In this document: in pieces, positions 26,364 to 35,818 of the stretch
How the letters are laid out: every line of letters begins with the position of its first letter
How positions within the stretch are numbered: position 1 is the first letter of the stretch
NCBI RefSeq assembly: GCF_024211255.1
Contig: NZ_JAMLDY010000011.1
Coordinates: 57,833 to 121,832, forward strand
Length of the DNA stretch: 64,000 nt
Origin: Sphingomonas liriopis
GTDB taxonomy: Bacteria; Pseudomonadota; Alphaproteobacteria; Sphingomonadales; Sphingomonadaceae
Direction of reading: 5' to 3'
Program-made: the position numbers and the translations under genes
Notes under the pieces: model-generated
The model's database searches: none
The model's input: the letters and a program-made list of their open reading frames with translations, nothing else
What the model was told of the DNA's origin: nothing

Positions 26364-28273
26364 AGCTCGAAGCTCCACACGCCGAGCACATGCTCGACGA
26401 TCCGTTCGGCGGCAGCCTCGGCGCTTTCGCGCACGGTATCGATATGGATGTCGGGCCGCTCGGGCGGTTCGTAGGGGCTGGAGATGCCGGTGAAGTGCGC
26501 GATCTCGCCGGCGCGCGCCTTGGCGTACAGGCCCTTGACGTCGCGCGCCTCGGCCGCCGCCAGCGCGGTATCGACGAAGATCTCGACGAACTCGCCCGGT
26601 GGCAGCAGCCCGCGCACCATGTCGCGCTCGGCACGGAACGGCGAGATGAACGCGGTGAGCACGATCAGCCCGGCATCGGTCATCAACCGCGCGACCTCGC
26701 CGACACGGCGGATGTTCTCGATCCGGTCGGCGTCGCTGAAGCCGAGGTCCTTGTTGAGCCCGTGGCGCACGTTGTCGCCGTCGAGCAGGAAGCTGTGGCG
26801 GCCGAGTGCGTGCAGCTTCTTCTCGACGAGGTTGGCGATCGTCGATTTGCCCGATCCCGACAGGCCGGTGAACCACAGCAGCCGCGGCGACTGCCCCTTC
26901 TGCCGCGCATGCGCCTCGCGCGTGATGTCGACCGACTGCCAGTGGACATTCTGCGCGCGGCGGAGCGCGTGGCGGATCATGCCCGCCGCGACGGTTGCGT
27001 TGGTCTCGCGGTCGATCAGGATGAAGCCGCCGAGTTCGTGACTGTCCTCGTACGGCGCGAAGACGATCGGCGCGTCGGTGAACACCTCGGCGACGCCGAT
27101 GTCGTTCAGCTCCAGCGTCTTGGCGGAGAGTTGCGCCTGCGTGTTGACGTCAACGACATGGCCCGGCGGCTGCACCGTCGCGCCGACGGTGCGCGTCGCC
27201 GATTTCAGCCAATAGCCGCGCCCCGGCACCAATGCGGTGTCGGAGAGCCAGACGATCGTCGCCTCGAACTGGTTGGCGACCTCGGGCGGGGCGTCCGCCG
27301 CGGCGATGACGTCGCCGCGCGAGCAGTCGACCTCGTCGGCGAGCACCACCGTCACCGCCTCGCCCGCACTCGCCTGATCGCGGTCGCCGTCGAAGGTGAC
27401 GATCCGCGCGATGCGGGTGGTCCGTCCCGACGGCACGATCCGCACCGCATCGCCGACGCGAACCCGCCCACCCGCGATCGTGCCGGCGAACCCGCGGAAG
27501 TCGAGATCGGGGCGGTTGACCCATTGCACCGGCAGCCGGAACGGCGCCTTAGCGGCGCGATCGGCATCGAGCGGGACGCTTTCCAGATGCGGCAGCAGCG
27601 CCGGGCCGTCGTACCATGGCATCGCCTCCGACCGCGTCGTGATGTTGGCGCCGCTGAGGCCCGACAGCGGGATGGCGGTAAAGCCCTCGATCCCGATGCT
27701 TTTGGCGAACTCGGCATAATCGGCGACGATTCCGTCGAACGTCGCCTGATCGTGCCCGACGAGGTCCATCTTGTTCACCGCGAGCACCAGCTGGCGGATG
27801 CCGATCAGATGCGCGAGAAACGAATGGCGCCGTGTCTGCGTCAGCACGCCCTTGCGCGCATCGACCAGGATCACCGCGGCATCGGCGGTCGAGGCGCCGG
27901 TCACCATGTTGCGGGTATATTGTTCGTGGCCGGGCGTGTCGGCGACGATGAACTTGCGCTTGTCGGTCGCGAAGAAGCGATAGGCGACGTCGATCGTGAT
28001 CCCCTGTTCGCGCTCGGCGGCGAGGCCGTCGACCAGCAGCGCGAAATCGATGTTCTGCCCCTGCGTCCCGAGCCGGCGGCTGTCCGCCTCGAGCTGGCTC
28101 AGCTGATCCTCGAAGATCGTCTTCGAATCGTACAGCAGCCGCCCGATCAGCGTCGATTTGCCGTCGTCCACCGACCCGCAGGTGATGAAACGCAGCATCG
28201 ACTTGTGCGCGTGGGTGTCGAGATAGGCGTGGATGTCCGCCGCGATCAGCGCGTCGGGGGTGTAGGCGGTCAT
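26360..28273 (-). CDS. cysNC: Bifunctional sulfate adenylyltransferase subunit 1 / adenylylsulfate kinase
   Basis: Fusion of CysN (GTPase subunit that drives APS formation with CysD) and CysC (phosphorylates APS to PAPS). The first 430 or so residues have an EF-Tu-like GTPase: P-loop [18 protein letters not shown], then beta-barrel domains. The last 190 hold the kinase: P-loop [25 protein letters not shown] and [12 protein letters not shown] use ATG 28273, nine bases after GGGGGA; ATG 28282 would sit on top of it. A family A repeat separates it from cysD. Confidence 0.95.
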   Translation of the reverse strand: MTAYTPDALIAADIHAYLDTHAHKSMLRFITCGSVDDGKSTLIGRLLYDSKTIFEDQLSQLEADSRRLGTQGQNIDFALLVDGLAAEREQGITIDVAYRFFATDKRKFIVADTPGHEQYTRNMVTGASTADAAVILVDARKGVLTQTRRHSFLAHLIGIRQLVLAVNKMDLVGHDQATFDGIVADYAEFAKSIGIEGFTAIPLSGLSGANITTRSEAMPWYDGPALLPHLESVPLDADRAAKAPFRLPVQWVNRPDLDFRGFAGTIAGGRVRVGDAVRIVPSGRTTRIARIVTFDGDRDQASAGEAVTVVLADEVDCSRGDVIAAADAPPEVANQFEATIVWLSDTALVPGRGYWLKSATRTVGATVQPPGHVVDVNTQAQLSAKTLELNDIGVAEVFTDAPIVFAPYEDSHELGGFILIDRETNATVAAGMIRHALRRAQNVHWQSVDITREAHARQKGQSPRLLWFTGLSGSGKSTIANLVEKKLHALGRHSFLLDGDNVRHGLNKDLGFSDADRIENIRRVGEVARLMTDAGLIVLTAFISPFRAERDMVRGLLPPGEFVEIFVDTALAAAEARDVKGLYAKARAGEIAHFTGISSPYEPPERPDIHIDTVRESAEAAAERIVEHVLGVWSFEL

Positions 28274-28288
28274 GGGTGCCATTCCCCC

Positions 28289-28400
28289 GTCACCCCGGAC
28301 GTGTTCCGGGGTCCACTCTTCCGCGTGCGAAAGGTTCGCGATAGAGGCTCAAGCTGCGCGCCCAGCTTCTCGGTGGACCCCGGAACACGTCCGGGGTGAC
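28289..28400. repeat. Paired palindromic repeat, family A copy 2
   Basis: Two inverted arms (CACCCCGGACGTGTTCCGGG and its counterpart) separated by about 60 bases, filling the gap between cysD and cysNC inside an operon. Arms carry GTGTTCC instead of the usual TTGTTCC on both sides, so they have changed in a matched way. Confidence 0.85.
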
Positions 28401-28412
28401 GAATCACGGTCA

Positions 28413-29312
28413 TCAGAAATACCCCTCGCGCTTCTTCTTCTCCATGCTCGCGGCCTGATCGTGGTCGATCGCGCGGCCCTGGCGTTCGCTGGTGGTGGTG
28501 AGCAGCATCTCCTGGATGATCGCGGGCAGCGTCGCCGCCTCGCTTTCCACCGCACCGGTCAGCGGGTAGCAGCCCAGGGTGCGGAACCGGATCGAGCGCT
28601 CCACCGGCACCTCGCCGGGATGCAGGCGGAAACGATCGTCGTCGACCATCAGCAGCATGCCGTCGCGCTCCACCGTCGGGCGCGGCGCGGCGAAATAGAG
28701 GGGGACGATCTCGATCCCCTCGGCCAGGATGTACTGCCAGATGTCGAGCTCGGTCCAGTTGGACAGCGGGAAGACGCGGATGCTTTCGTCGCGATGGATG
28801 CGCGCGTTGTAGAGCTTCCACAATTCGGGCCGCTGCGCCTTGGGGTCCCAGCCTTGGCTCGCCGAGCGGAACGAGAAGATGCGCTCCTTCGCGCGGCTCT
28901 TCTCCTCGTCACGCCGCGCACCGCCGAATGCTGCGTCGAAGCCGCCGGCCTTCAGCGCCTGCTTCAGCCCCTCGGTCTTCCACAGATCGGTATGGCGGCC
29001 GCCATGATCGAACGGGTTGATCCCGGCGGCGACCGCATCGGGGTTGGTGTGGACGATCAGCTCCATCCCCGCATCCGCCGCCGCACGCGCGCGCAGATCA
29101 TACATCGCGCGGAATTTCCACGTCGTATCGACATGCAGCAGCGGGAAGGGCGGACGCGCCGGAAAGAACGCCTTCTTGGCGAGATGCAGCATCACCGCCG
29201 AATCCTTGCCGACCGAATACAGCATCACCGGGCGTTCCGCCTCGGCGACGACTTCGCGCATGATGTGAATGCTTTCGGCTTCCAGCCGCTGCAAATGGGT
29301 AAGCCCGTTCAT
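28413..29312 (-). CDS. cysD: Sulfate adenylyltransferase subunit 2
   Basis: Catalytic subunit that adenylates sulfate from ATP to APS. 299 residues of the PAPS-reductase-like N-type ATP pyrophosphatase fold: PP-motif [44 protein letters not shown], and the C-terminal tail ending EKKKREGYF, all diagnostic of CysD. First gene of cysD-cysNC-cysQ. Confidence 0.97.
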   Translation of the reverse strand: MNGLTHLQRLEAESIHIMREVVAEAERPVMLYSVGKDSAVMLHLAKKAFFPARPPFPLLHVDTTWKFRAMYDLRARAAADAGMELIVHTNPDAVAAGINPFDHGGRHTDLWKTEGLKQALKAGGFDAAFGGARRDEEKSRAKERIFSFRSASQGWDPKAQRPELWKLYNARIHRDESIRVFPLSNWTELDIWQYILAEGIEIVPLYFAAPRPTVERDGMLLMVDDDRFRLHPGEVPVERSIRFRTLGCYPLTGAVESEAATLPAIIQEMLLTTTSERQGRAIDHDQAASMEKKKREGYF

Positions 29313-29370
29313 GCGCTTCCAGATAGGGCGGCGGGCGCAGGATGCGACGAACTTATCCTATCGGGGGCCG

Positions 29371-29589
29371 CTAGTCCTCTTGGCGGCGCTCGACCGAATC
29401 GAGCAGCACGCCGCCGACCATGAACACCGCGATCGGGCAGCAGGCGAACAGCATCCAGCCACCCCAGCCGGGATATTGCTGCAGGTAATGCACGCCCCGC
29501 TCGACCGCGCCGAGGCCGAGGCCGTAGATCACCAGGAACGCCTCGAACTTGGTCTTGATCGTGAAAAGGCGCTTGATCCGGGTCCACAT
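29371..29589 (-). CDS. 72-residue membrane protein, unknown function
   Basis: Basic N-terminus (MWTRIKRLFTIKTK), two hydrophobic helices (FEAFLVIYGLGLGAVERG and WMLFACCPIAVFMVGGVLL) and an acidic end (DSVERRQED). The stretch YLQQYPGWGGWMLF lies between the helices. I do not recognise the family. Stands between cysD and astB on the same strand, with gaps on both sides. Confidence 0.7.
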   Translation of the reverse strand: MWTRIKRLFTIKTKFEAFLVIYGLGLGAVERGVHYLQQYPGWGGWMLFACCPIAVFMVGGVLLDSVERRQED

Positions 29590-29641
29590 GGCGGGCGCAT
29601 AGCAAGCCGCGGGCCAATGGCGGAAAACCGCGCGTTCCGGT

Positions 29642-30904
29642 TCAGCCGGCGTGGTTAACCGTCAAGTAACCCGACAGGTCGAGCGCGTCGAGCAGCTGGC
29701 CATGCGCCGCCTCGACGTCGCGGACCAGCGCCGGGTCGCCGAGCGCGGCGGGGTCGATCGCCTCGGGCCACCACCGGCGAACGACCGCGGCGATCCGGTC
29801 GAGCCTCGCCGCGTCGACCAGGAAGCGTGGGTCGATCGTCGCAGGGTCGGCGACGACACGCAGGCGCAGGCAGGCGGGACCGCCGCCGTTCGCCATCGAC
29901 TGGGCGACGTCGACCGTCTCGACCCGGCGGATCGGTCCGTTGCCGGTACGGTGGCGTTCCAGCCAGTTCCATACCGTTGGCGTCGCTCGCGCCTCGGTCG
30001 GCACGATCAGCGTCGGGCCGGCGTCGGTCGTCACCAGCTGCGCGTTGAACAGATAGGAGGCGATCGCGTCGGCAAGGCTCACGTCGCTCGCCGCCACCTC
30101 GACGATCTCGACCTCGGGCAGCAGGCGGCGCAGGTCGGCGTAGAACCGTTCCTTGTCGGCGAAGGCGTGTTCGTGCGCGAACAGCACGCGCTCGTTGGCG
30201 ACCGCGACGACATCGTTATGGAAAGCGCCGGCGGCGATCGCTTCGGCCGATTGCTGCACGAACAGCGTGCGTGCGGGATCGAGCCCGTGCGCGCGGGCGA
30301 TCACCTCGCTCGCGGTCGGATGCTGGCGCGCGGGGAAGGGGCCGCCGGGCAGGGTGTAGACGAACACCTCGACCCCCGGCGCATCGTGGCTTGCGGCCAG
30401 CCGCATGTGATTCGCCGCGCCCTCGTCGCCGAACGGCGCCGGCACCGGGCCGTGCACCGCGAACGCCTCATGCGCGAAGGCGGTGCGCAGCTGCGCCAGC
30501 GTCTCGGGCCATTCGTGGCTGCGATGCGGCATCGTCATGAGGTTGGCGACCGACAGGTGACAGCGCCCGTCGGCCGTATCGGGCGCGGGCGAGACGGTCG
30601 CCGCATTCGCCGCCCACATCGCCGAGGCCGACATCGCCTGAGCCTGCAACACCGTTGGGGCGGTGTCGTAGGTCGTCGCGAGCGCCGCCAGCCAGCGATG
30701 GTCGGGCCGCCGGTGCGGCAGCAGCACCCCCTGCGTCAGCCCCAGCGCCAGATTGGCGCGCATCTTGTCGAGCCCCTGCAGCGCGGCGGCGCGCGGCTGC
30801 GACACCTGCCCGGCATGCGCGGTCGCGGCGAGATTGCCCGCCGACAGGCCGGCATAATTGTGGCTCGGCCCGACGATGCCGTCGAAATTGATCTCGGTCA
30901 GCAT
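29642..30904 (-). CDS. astB: N-succinylarginine dihydrolase
   Basis: Second step of the arginine succinyltransferase pathway: N-succinylarginine to N-succinylornithine, ammonia and CO2. 420 residues with the family start EINFDGIVGPSHNYAGLS, HRPDHRW-like segment PHRRPDHRWL, SVANLMTMPHRSHEW, and the catalytic histidine/cysteine regions AGAFHNDVVAVANE and NGGGPACLRLRV of the amidinotransferase fold. Follows astA by one base. Confidence 0.96.
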   Translation of the reverse strand: MLTEINFDGIVGPSHNYAGLSAGNLAATAHAGQVSQPRAAALQGLDKMRANLALGLTQGVLLPHRRPDHRWLAALATTYDTAPTVLQAQAMSASAMWAANAATVSPAPDTADGRCHLSVANLMTMPHRSHEWPETLAQLRTAFAHEAFAVHGPVPAPFGDEGAANHMRLAASHDAPGVEVFVYTLPGGPFPARQHPTASEVIARAHGLDPARTLFVQQSAEAIAAGAFHNDVVAVANERVLFAHEHAFADKERFYADLRRLLPEVEIVEVAASDVSLADAIASYLFNAQLVTTDAGPTLIVPTEARATPTVWNWLERHRTGNGPIRRVETVDVAQSMANGGGPACLRLRVVADPATIDPRFLVDAARLDRIAAVVRRWWPEAIDPAALGDPALVRDVEAAHGQLLDALDLSGYLTVNHAG

Positions 30905-30905
30905 C

Positions 30906-31922
30906 TTACCACCGCCCGACGTGGAGGACGGTGTCGTCCTCCGCCACGCCCAGCGCCTCGGCGCAGTCGCGCGACAGGACGATGCCGTCGCCGACGCTGC
31001 GCACCAGTCCGAAGGCGCAGGTGAAATCTCCGAGCCGGCCGGTCGCGACCAGCGCCTCGTCGCCGCCGTCGCCATCGATCGCGACGATCCGGGCCTCGCG
31101 CGCCGCCTCGATCGTGCGGACCTTGTCGGTGCGCGCGGTCATCGTCGGGCCGCCGTCGAAGATGTCGATGTAGTTTTCGTAGTGGAAGCCTTCGTTCTCC
31201 AGCATCCGCATCGCCGCGCGGCCTGACGGGTGGGGCAGGCCGATCGCCGAGCGTGCCGCTTCGGACAGCATCGCGGTGTAGATGGGATGTTTGGGCATCA
31301 GGTCAGCGATGAACTGGTGGCCGTTGATCGCGTTGAACTGGTCCGCGTCCTGGAAATTCATCCCGAAGAACCTCCCGGCGAGGCCGTCCCAGAATGGCGA
31401 GCCGCCCGCTTCGTCGATGATCCCGCGAAGCTCGGCAAGGATGCGGTCGGCGAAGCGCGCGCGGTGGGCGCGGATGAACAGATAGCGGCTGCGTGCGAGC
31501 AGCAGTCCCAGCCCGCCGGCGCGCTCGCCGGGATGGAGGAACAGCCCGCCGACCTCGCACGCGCCCTCCAGATCGGTGGTCAGCGCCAGCATCTCGGCGC
31601 GGAAGGTGCGAGCGAGCTGCTTGCTGTGCTGCGTCAGCGTGCCGAGCCGATAGCTGTAGAAGGGATGTTGCTGCCCGACCTGCGTGAACAATTGGCAAGT
31701 GCCGCGCACCTCGCCGGTTCGGACGTTCTCGAGCATCAGCACGAACAGTTCGTCGCCCAGCGTCGCCTCGTCGCGCGCGAAGGCGGCGGCGCTGCGTTCG
31801 AGCTTGGTGCGCAGCGACGTGCGGTCGGGCGGCAGGTTCGTGAAGCCGCCGCCGGTCAGCTTGGCCATCTCGTAGAGGTGCTGCAGGTCGCGCGTCCGCG
31901 CCGCCCTGATCCGAAACGTCAT
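30906..31922 (-). CDS. astA: Arginine N-succinyltransferase
   Basis: First AST step: succinyl-CoA plus arginine to N-succinylarginine. 338 residues of the GNAT-like AstA family: RIRAARTRDLQHLYEMAKLTGGGFTNLP near the start, VGGLFLHPGERAGGLGLLLARSRYLF for CoA binding, PFWDGLAGRFFGMNF and FHYENYIDIFDGGPTM. ATG 31922 overlaps the stop of the M20 hydrolase (ATGA). Confidence 0.96.
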   Translation of the reverse strand: MTFRIRAARTRDLQHLYEMAKLTGGGFTNLPPDRTSLRTKLERSAAAFARDEATLGDELFVLMLENVRTGEVRGTCQLFTQVGQQHPFYSYRLGTLTQHSKQLARTFRAEMLALTTDLEGACEVGGLFLHPGERAGGLGLLLARSRYLFIRAHRARFADRILAELRGIIDEAGGSPFWDGLAGRFFGMNFQDADQFNAINGHQFIADLMPKHPIYTAMLSEAARSAIGLPHPSGRAAMRMLENEGFHYENYIDIFDGGPTMTARTDKVRTIEAAREARIVAIDGDGGDEALVATGRLGDFTCAFGLVRSVGDGIVLSRDCAEALGVAEDDTVLHVGRW

Positions 31923-33127
31923 GGCCGTCCCTTCGCGATGATGCGGCTGATGGTGAGCGCCGACAGCGCGGCGCGCTCGGCGAGGCTGTCGACGATCATA
32001 TACTCGTCCGTCGAATGGATCGCACCGCCGCGCACGCCCATCGTATCGACGACGGGGACGCCGGCGGCGGCGATGTTGTTGCCGTCGCACACCCCGCCGG
32101 TCGCGCGCCAGCCGATCGTCAGGCCGAGGTCGGCGCCGGCTTCGGCGACGGTGGCGAACAGCCGCTCCGCGCCGGCGTCGAGCGGCTTGGGCGGGCGGTT
32201 GAAGCCGCCATGCACCTCGATCCGCACGTCGTGCGCGGCGGCGACCGCGGCGACGGCGGCGGCGATCGCCTCCTGCGCGCGCGCGATCTCCGCCGCGCTG
32301 GCCGGGCGGAAGTTGACGCGCAGGATGGCGAGGTCGGGCACGACGTTGTTCGGCCCGCCGCCGTCGATCCGCGCCGGGTTGACCGCGAGCCCCGGCGCGC
32401 GTGCCTCGACGAGCCTGACCGCCAGCGCCGCGGCGGCGACGACCGCGTTGCGCCCGTCCTCAGGGTTGCGCCCGGCGTGCGCGCTGCGCCCGCGCACGAC
32501 GATCGAAAAGTTGCCCGTACCGCCGCGCGCGCCGGCGAGCGTGCCGTCGGCGAGCGCGGGTTCGTAGGTCAGCGCCGCGACCTTTTCCGCCGCGGCGCGG
32601 GCGAGCAGGCCGGCGGAGGACAGCGATCCCGTTTCCTCGTCCGAATTGATGACCACGTCGTAGCCGAAGGCGGCGGTGTTGCCGGCCCTTTCGACTGCCG
32701 TCAGCGCCGCGAGCATCACCGCAAGGCCGCCCTTCATGTCGGCGGTGCCGGGACCGTTGATCGTTCCGTCGTCGCGGGTGGTCAGCGTCTGGAACGGGTG
32801 ATCGGCCGGATAGACGGTGTCCATATGACCGGTGAACAGCATCCGCACCGGCGCCTCCGGGCGAACGCTGAGGTGCAGGTGCCGGCCGTGCTCCAGTTTG
32901 CTCACGGTGCCGTCGATGCCGACCGCCTCGACCGGTTCGGGTTCGACCAGCGTGATCTCTCCCGGCAACACCGCGAAGGCGTCGGCGAGCAAACCGGCGA
33001 TCCGCGCGACGCCGACCAGATTCCGCGTCCCGCTGTTCACCGCCGCCCAGCGTTCGACCTGATCCAGCATCGCCGCCTGGTCGATCCCCTCGACCAGCGC
33101 GCGCTCGTGTTCCGACAATCCTCTCAT
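31919..33127 (-). CDS. M20 family metallohydrolase of the arginine catabolic operon
   Basis: 402 residues, glutamate carboxypeptidase (CPG2)-like. Metal ligands and catalytic residues are visible in FTGHMDTVYP, GPGTADMKGGLAVMLAAL and NSDEETGS; a dimerisation domain follows (SIVVRGRSAHAGRNPEDGRNAV). First gene of an operon with astA and astB, coupled by ATGA. Because astE (the M14 succinylglutamate desuccinylase) is not seen here, an inferred role is release of succinate or another acyl group from an AST intermediate. A general peptidase is the alternative. Confidence 0.85.
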   Translation of the reverse strand: MRGLSEHERALVEGIDQAAMLDQVERWAAVNSGTRNLVGVARIAGLLADAFAVLPGEITLVEPEPVEAVGIDGTVSKLEHGRHLHLSVRPEAPVRMLFTGHMDTVYPADHPFQTLTTRDDGTINGPGTADMKGGLAVMLAALTAVERAGNTAAFGYDVVINSDEETGSLSSAGLLARAAAEKVAALTYEPALADGTLAGARGGTGNFSIVVRGRSAHAGRNPEDGRNAVVAAAALAVRLVEARAPGLAVNPARIDGGGPNNVVPDLAILRVNFRPASAAEIARAQEAIAAAVAAVAAAHDVRIEVHGGFNRPPKPLDAGAERLFATVAEAGADLGLTIGWRATGGVCDGNNIAAAGVPVVDTMGVRGGAIHSTDEYMIVDSLAERAALSALTISRIIAKGRP

Positions 33128-33181
33128 CCGGGGATGCTAGACGAAGGGCGGGGCGGGGGGAACCGTTGCCCCACATCCTTC

Positions 33182-33286
33182 GTCACCCCGGACTCGTTCC
33201 GGGGGCCACTCCGCGGCGAGGCGAGCGGCTGGATGCGCGGGCGATGCGCTTGCGGCGCGGTGGACCCCAGCCTGCGCTGGGGTGAC
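33182..33286. repeat. Paired palindromic repeat, family A copy 3, mixed arms
   Basis: Left arm is family A (GTCACCCCGGACTCGTTCCG), but the right arm carries CCCCAGCCTGCGCTGGGG in place of the usual CCGGAACAAGTCCGG. Both ends still read GTCACCCC/GGGGTGAC. Fills the gap between the M20 hydrolase and DUF481 genes. Confidence 0.75.
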
Positions 33287-33316
33287 GGAGGGCAGATGGA
33301 GAAGTTTCGCCTCTTC

Positions 33317-34234
33317 CTAAAAGCTGTACACCAGCGACGCGCGGCTCGTCGTGTCGGTCGACACCGATCCCGCCGGCGGCATGCTTTCATATTGCACGTT
33401 GTACGACAGCGCCGCCGACAGCGGCCCGATCAGCTTGGCGTTGACCGCGGTCGTGCCGCTCAGCGTCGAATTGTAGCTTTGCACATAGGCGGACGCGTTC
33501 TGCGTCACCGACAAACCGGGCAGCAGCCGCCAGTTGAACGCCAGCGTGCCGCGGGCGGCGACGTTGCTCTGCTCGGTGTCGTCAGTAAAGGCGGTCTGCC
33601 GGAACGCCGGCCCCAGTTCGAGGTCGAGACGAATCTTGGGCGATTTGATCGCGCTGTAGCCGACGCCGGCGGAGGCGGAATAGCGGTTGTAGTAACCCAG
33701 GAACCGATCCGCCTCGTACTGCGCGGCACCATAGACGTAGAGCCGGTCGTCGATCTTGAAATTGGGTTCGTAGCTGGCGAGATAATGTTCGCGCGTCGTG
33801 ATTTCGGCGTTTTCCTGATAGTCCGCCTGGACGTGGAACTTGTGGCGCCACTGTAGCCCTTCGCGGGTCAGGTCGAGCACCGCGGAGCCGCCCTTGCTGT
33901 CGGTGTTGCCGGTGGTGACATAGCCGCCCAGCTCGGCGCGGCCGCTCCACAGGTCGAACATGCTCGCCTGGCGGATCGTCGTCTGGCGCGCCTGCGCGCG
34001 ATCGTTGCGCCATTTTTGTGCGATCGCCAGCACCGCGTCGGCGCTCGCCGGATCGGCGAGCCGGGCGTATTTGACCACCACCGACACGTCGCCGTCGTTG
34101 CCGCTTTCGATCGCGGCGTCGAGCATCGACCGGATCGCCGCCGGGATCGGCACCTTGGTATCGTCGGGCGCCTCGTCGGCGGCGGCGTTGGCGAGCAGCA
34201 ACGGAGCGAGGATCAGGGGGAGGAAACGGCGCAC
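33317..34234 (-). CDS. DUF481 outer-membrane beta-barrel protein
   Basis: 305 residues. Signal peptide (RRFLPLILAPLLLANAAA), about 90 residues of helical region, then a DUF481 barrel (WSGRAELGGYVTTGNTDSKGG, HYLASYEPNFKIDDRLYVYG, RYSASAGVGYSAI) ending in phenylalanine (ASLVYSF), the usual outer-membrane targeting end. Function of the family (YdiY-like) is unknown. The start codon is GTG at 34234. The helical N-terminal extension before the barrel is the unusual part. Confidence 0.88.
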   Translation of the reverse strand: MRRFLPLILAPLLLANAAADEAPDDTKVPIPAAIRSMLDAAIESGNDGDVSVVVKYARLADPASADAVLAIAQKWRNDRAQARQTTIRQASMFDLWSGRAELGGYVTTGNTDSKGGSAVLDLTREGLQWRHKFHVQADYQENAEITTREHYLASYEPNFKIDDRLYVYGAAQYEADRFLGYYNRYSASAGVGYSAIKSPKIRLDLELGPAFRQTAFTDDTEQSNVAARGTLAFNWRLLPGLSVTQNASAYVQSYNSTLSGTTAVNAKLIGPLSAALSYNVQYESMPPAGSVSTDTTSRASLVYSF

Positions 34235-34280
34235 GCCCCGGCTCTACCGCCTCGCCCCGGACAGCCAACCCCCAAACGGC

Positions 34281-34766
34281 TCAACCCGTTTCACCTGCGG
34301 CGAGATGAGGCTGGAATGCGGCGAGCACATCCTCGTACAGCGCGCGCTTGAACGGCACGATCATGGCCGGCAGATCCGCGGGATCGCTCCACCGCCACGC
34401 GCGGAACTCCTGATGCACGGTCGCGATGTCGATGTCGCCGTCCTCGCCCAGAAAGCGGAACAGGAACCACCGCTGCCGCTGTCCGCGCCATTTGCCCTTC
34501 CACACCTTGCCGACCATGTCGGCGGGCAGGTCGTAGAGGAACTCGCCCGGCGCCTCGGCGATCAGCGTCACCTTGTCGGGCGCCACGCCCGTCTCCTCGC
34601 CCAGCTCGCGGAGCGCGGCGGTATAGGCGTCCTCGCCGGGATCGATCCCGCCCTGCGGCATCTGCCACGCCTCCAGCGTCGTATCGATCCGCTGGCCGAC
34701 GAAGACCTTGCCCGCACGGTTGACGAGCATCACGCCGGCGCAGGGGCGGTAGGGAAGGTCGCTCAT
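34281..34766 (-). CDS. rppH: RNA pyrophosphohydrolase
   Basis: Nudix enzyme that removes pyrophosphate from 5'-triphosphorylated RNA and triggers decay. 161 residues with the RppH start ([21 protein letters not shown]), [13 protein letters not shown] leading into the Nudix box (residues about 40-61), and the C-terminal [17 protein letters not shown] typical of the RppH/IalA group. Its ATG overlaps the upstream hydrolase stop (ATGA). Confidence 0.93.
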   Translation of the reverse strand: MSDLPYRPCAGVMLVNRAGKVFVGQRIDTTLEAWQMPQGGIDPGEDAYTAALRELGEETGVAPDKVTLIAEAPGEFLYDLPADMVGKVWKGKWRGQRQRWFLFRFLGEDGDIDIATVHQEFRAWRWSDPADLPAMIVPFKRALYEDVLAAFQPHLAAGETG

Positions 34767-35761
34767 CGTCCTGCCGCCTGCGCCATGACGCGCGCGCCCT
34801 CCGCCTCCGCGATCACGTCCTTCAGCGCGGCGAGATAGCCAGCGACGTCGGCTTGGCTCGACGGGATCGCCTTGCGCAGCGTCACGAAGCCATGGATGTT
34901 GCCGACCGCCTCGCGAAACACGACCGGCACGCCCGCCTGCACCAGAGCGGCGGCATAGGCACGCCCCTGATCGCGGATCGGATCGAGGCTGGCGGTGACG
35001 ATCACCGCCGGCGGCAACCCCTCCAGCGGCCCCAGCAGCGGTGAACCGCGGCTGTGCGCGACATCGGCGGCATAGGCGTCGGCAAACCACAGCATCGTGT
35101 CGCGGGTCAGCAGGAAGCCGTCGGCGAACCGGTCGAACGAGGGATAGTCACGCGACGTGTCGGCGGCGGGATAGATCGGCGCCTGCACGATCACCGGCAC
35201 CGCGGCGGGCCGATCGCGGAGGTCCATCGCCGCGACGATCGTCAGCGTGCCGCCGGCGCTGTCGCCGGCGAGGATCAGGCTGGTGACGCTGCGCCCCAGT
35301 TCGGCGGGGCTGTCCGCGACCCAGCGCGCTGCCGCCTCGCAATCGTCGGGCGCGGCGGGCCAGCGATGTTCGGGCGCCAGCCGGTAGTCGACCGCGACGA
35401 CAGGCACGTCGAGCACCCGCGCGATCTCCGCGCAGAAGCTGGCGTGCGTGTCGAGATCGTCGATGACGAAGCCGCCGCCGTGGAAGAAGACCAGCGCCGG
35501 CCCCGGCTGGCGCGTTTCGCGCGCATCGAACAGCCGGGCGGGGATGCTGCCGGCGGGGCCGGGGATGACGAGGTCTCGGACCAGCGCGAGGTCGCCGACC
35601 GGCGGATCGGCGACGTCCTTCATCGCCGCATAGACCTGCCGCGCCGCCTCCGGCGTCATCTGGTGCGTGCGCGGCCCCGGCATCGCGTTGAGATAGTCGA
35701 GGAAGCCGCGCACGTCGGGGCGGACATAGGGAGCGGGGGCGGGGGCAGGCGTATCGGTCAT
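34763..35761 (-). CDS. Alpha/beta hydrolase of the hormone-sensitive lipase group
   Basis: 332 residues. Oxyanion-hole motif HGGGFVIDD, nucleophile serine in GDSAGG, aspartate in [10 protein letters not shown] and histidine in NIHGF complete the triad of an HSL/GDXG-type carboxylesterase acting on short acyl esters in the cytoplasm. N-terminal cap region is present ([20 protein letters not shown]). Coupled to rppH by ATGA. Divergent from the histone-deacetylase-like gene over 57 bases containing a perfect palindrome. Confidence 0.9.
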   Translation of the reverse strand: MTDTPAPAPAPYVRPDVRGFLDYLNAMPGPRTHQMTPEAARQVYAAMKDVADPPVGDLALVRDLVIPGPAGSIPARLFDARETRQPGPALVFFHGGGFVIDDLDTHASFCAEIARVLDVPVVAVDYRLAPEHRWPAAPDDCEAAARWVADSPAELGRSVTSLILAGDSAGGTLTIVAAMDLRDRPAAVPVIVQAPIYPAADTSRDYPSFDRFADGFLLTRDTMLWFADAYAADVAHSRGSPLLGPLEGLPPAVIVTASLDPIRDQGRAYAAALVQAGVPVVFREAVGNIHGFVTLRKAIPSSQADVAGYLAALKDVIAEAEGARVMAQAAGR

Positions 35762-35802
35762 GCGGCTCTCCTCGGGTCGCCGCTTGGGCGGCGTCGCTCG
35801 AG

Positions 35803-35816
35803 CCCTTACGTAAGGG
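35803..35816. promoter_or_regulatory. Perfect palindrome in a divergent promoter
   Basis: CCCTTACGTAAGGG, a 14-bp perfect palindrome, lies between the alpha/beta hydrolase start and the GTG of the histone-deacetylase-like gene, and its right half overlaps the latter's ribosome binding site. It looks like a dimeric repressor operator; the regulator is unknown. Confidence 0.5.
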
Positions 35817-35818
35817 GC

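Noticed and set aside
26360..28282. Very long open frame on the plus strand opposite cysNC
   Set aside because: High GC makes antisense frames of strongly biased genes stay open; its translation is arginine/aspartate-rich without motifs, while cysNC on the other strand has every expected motif.
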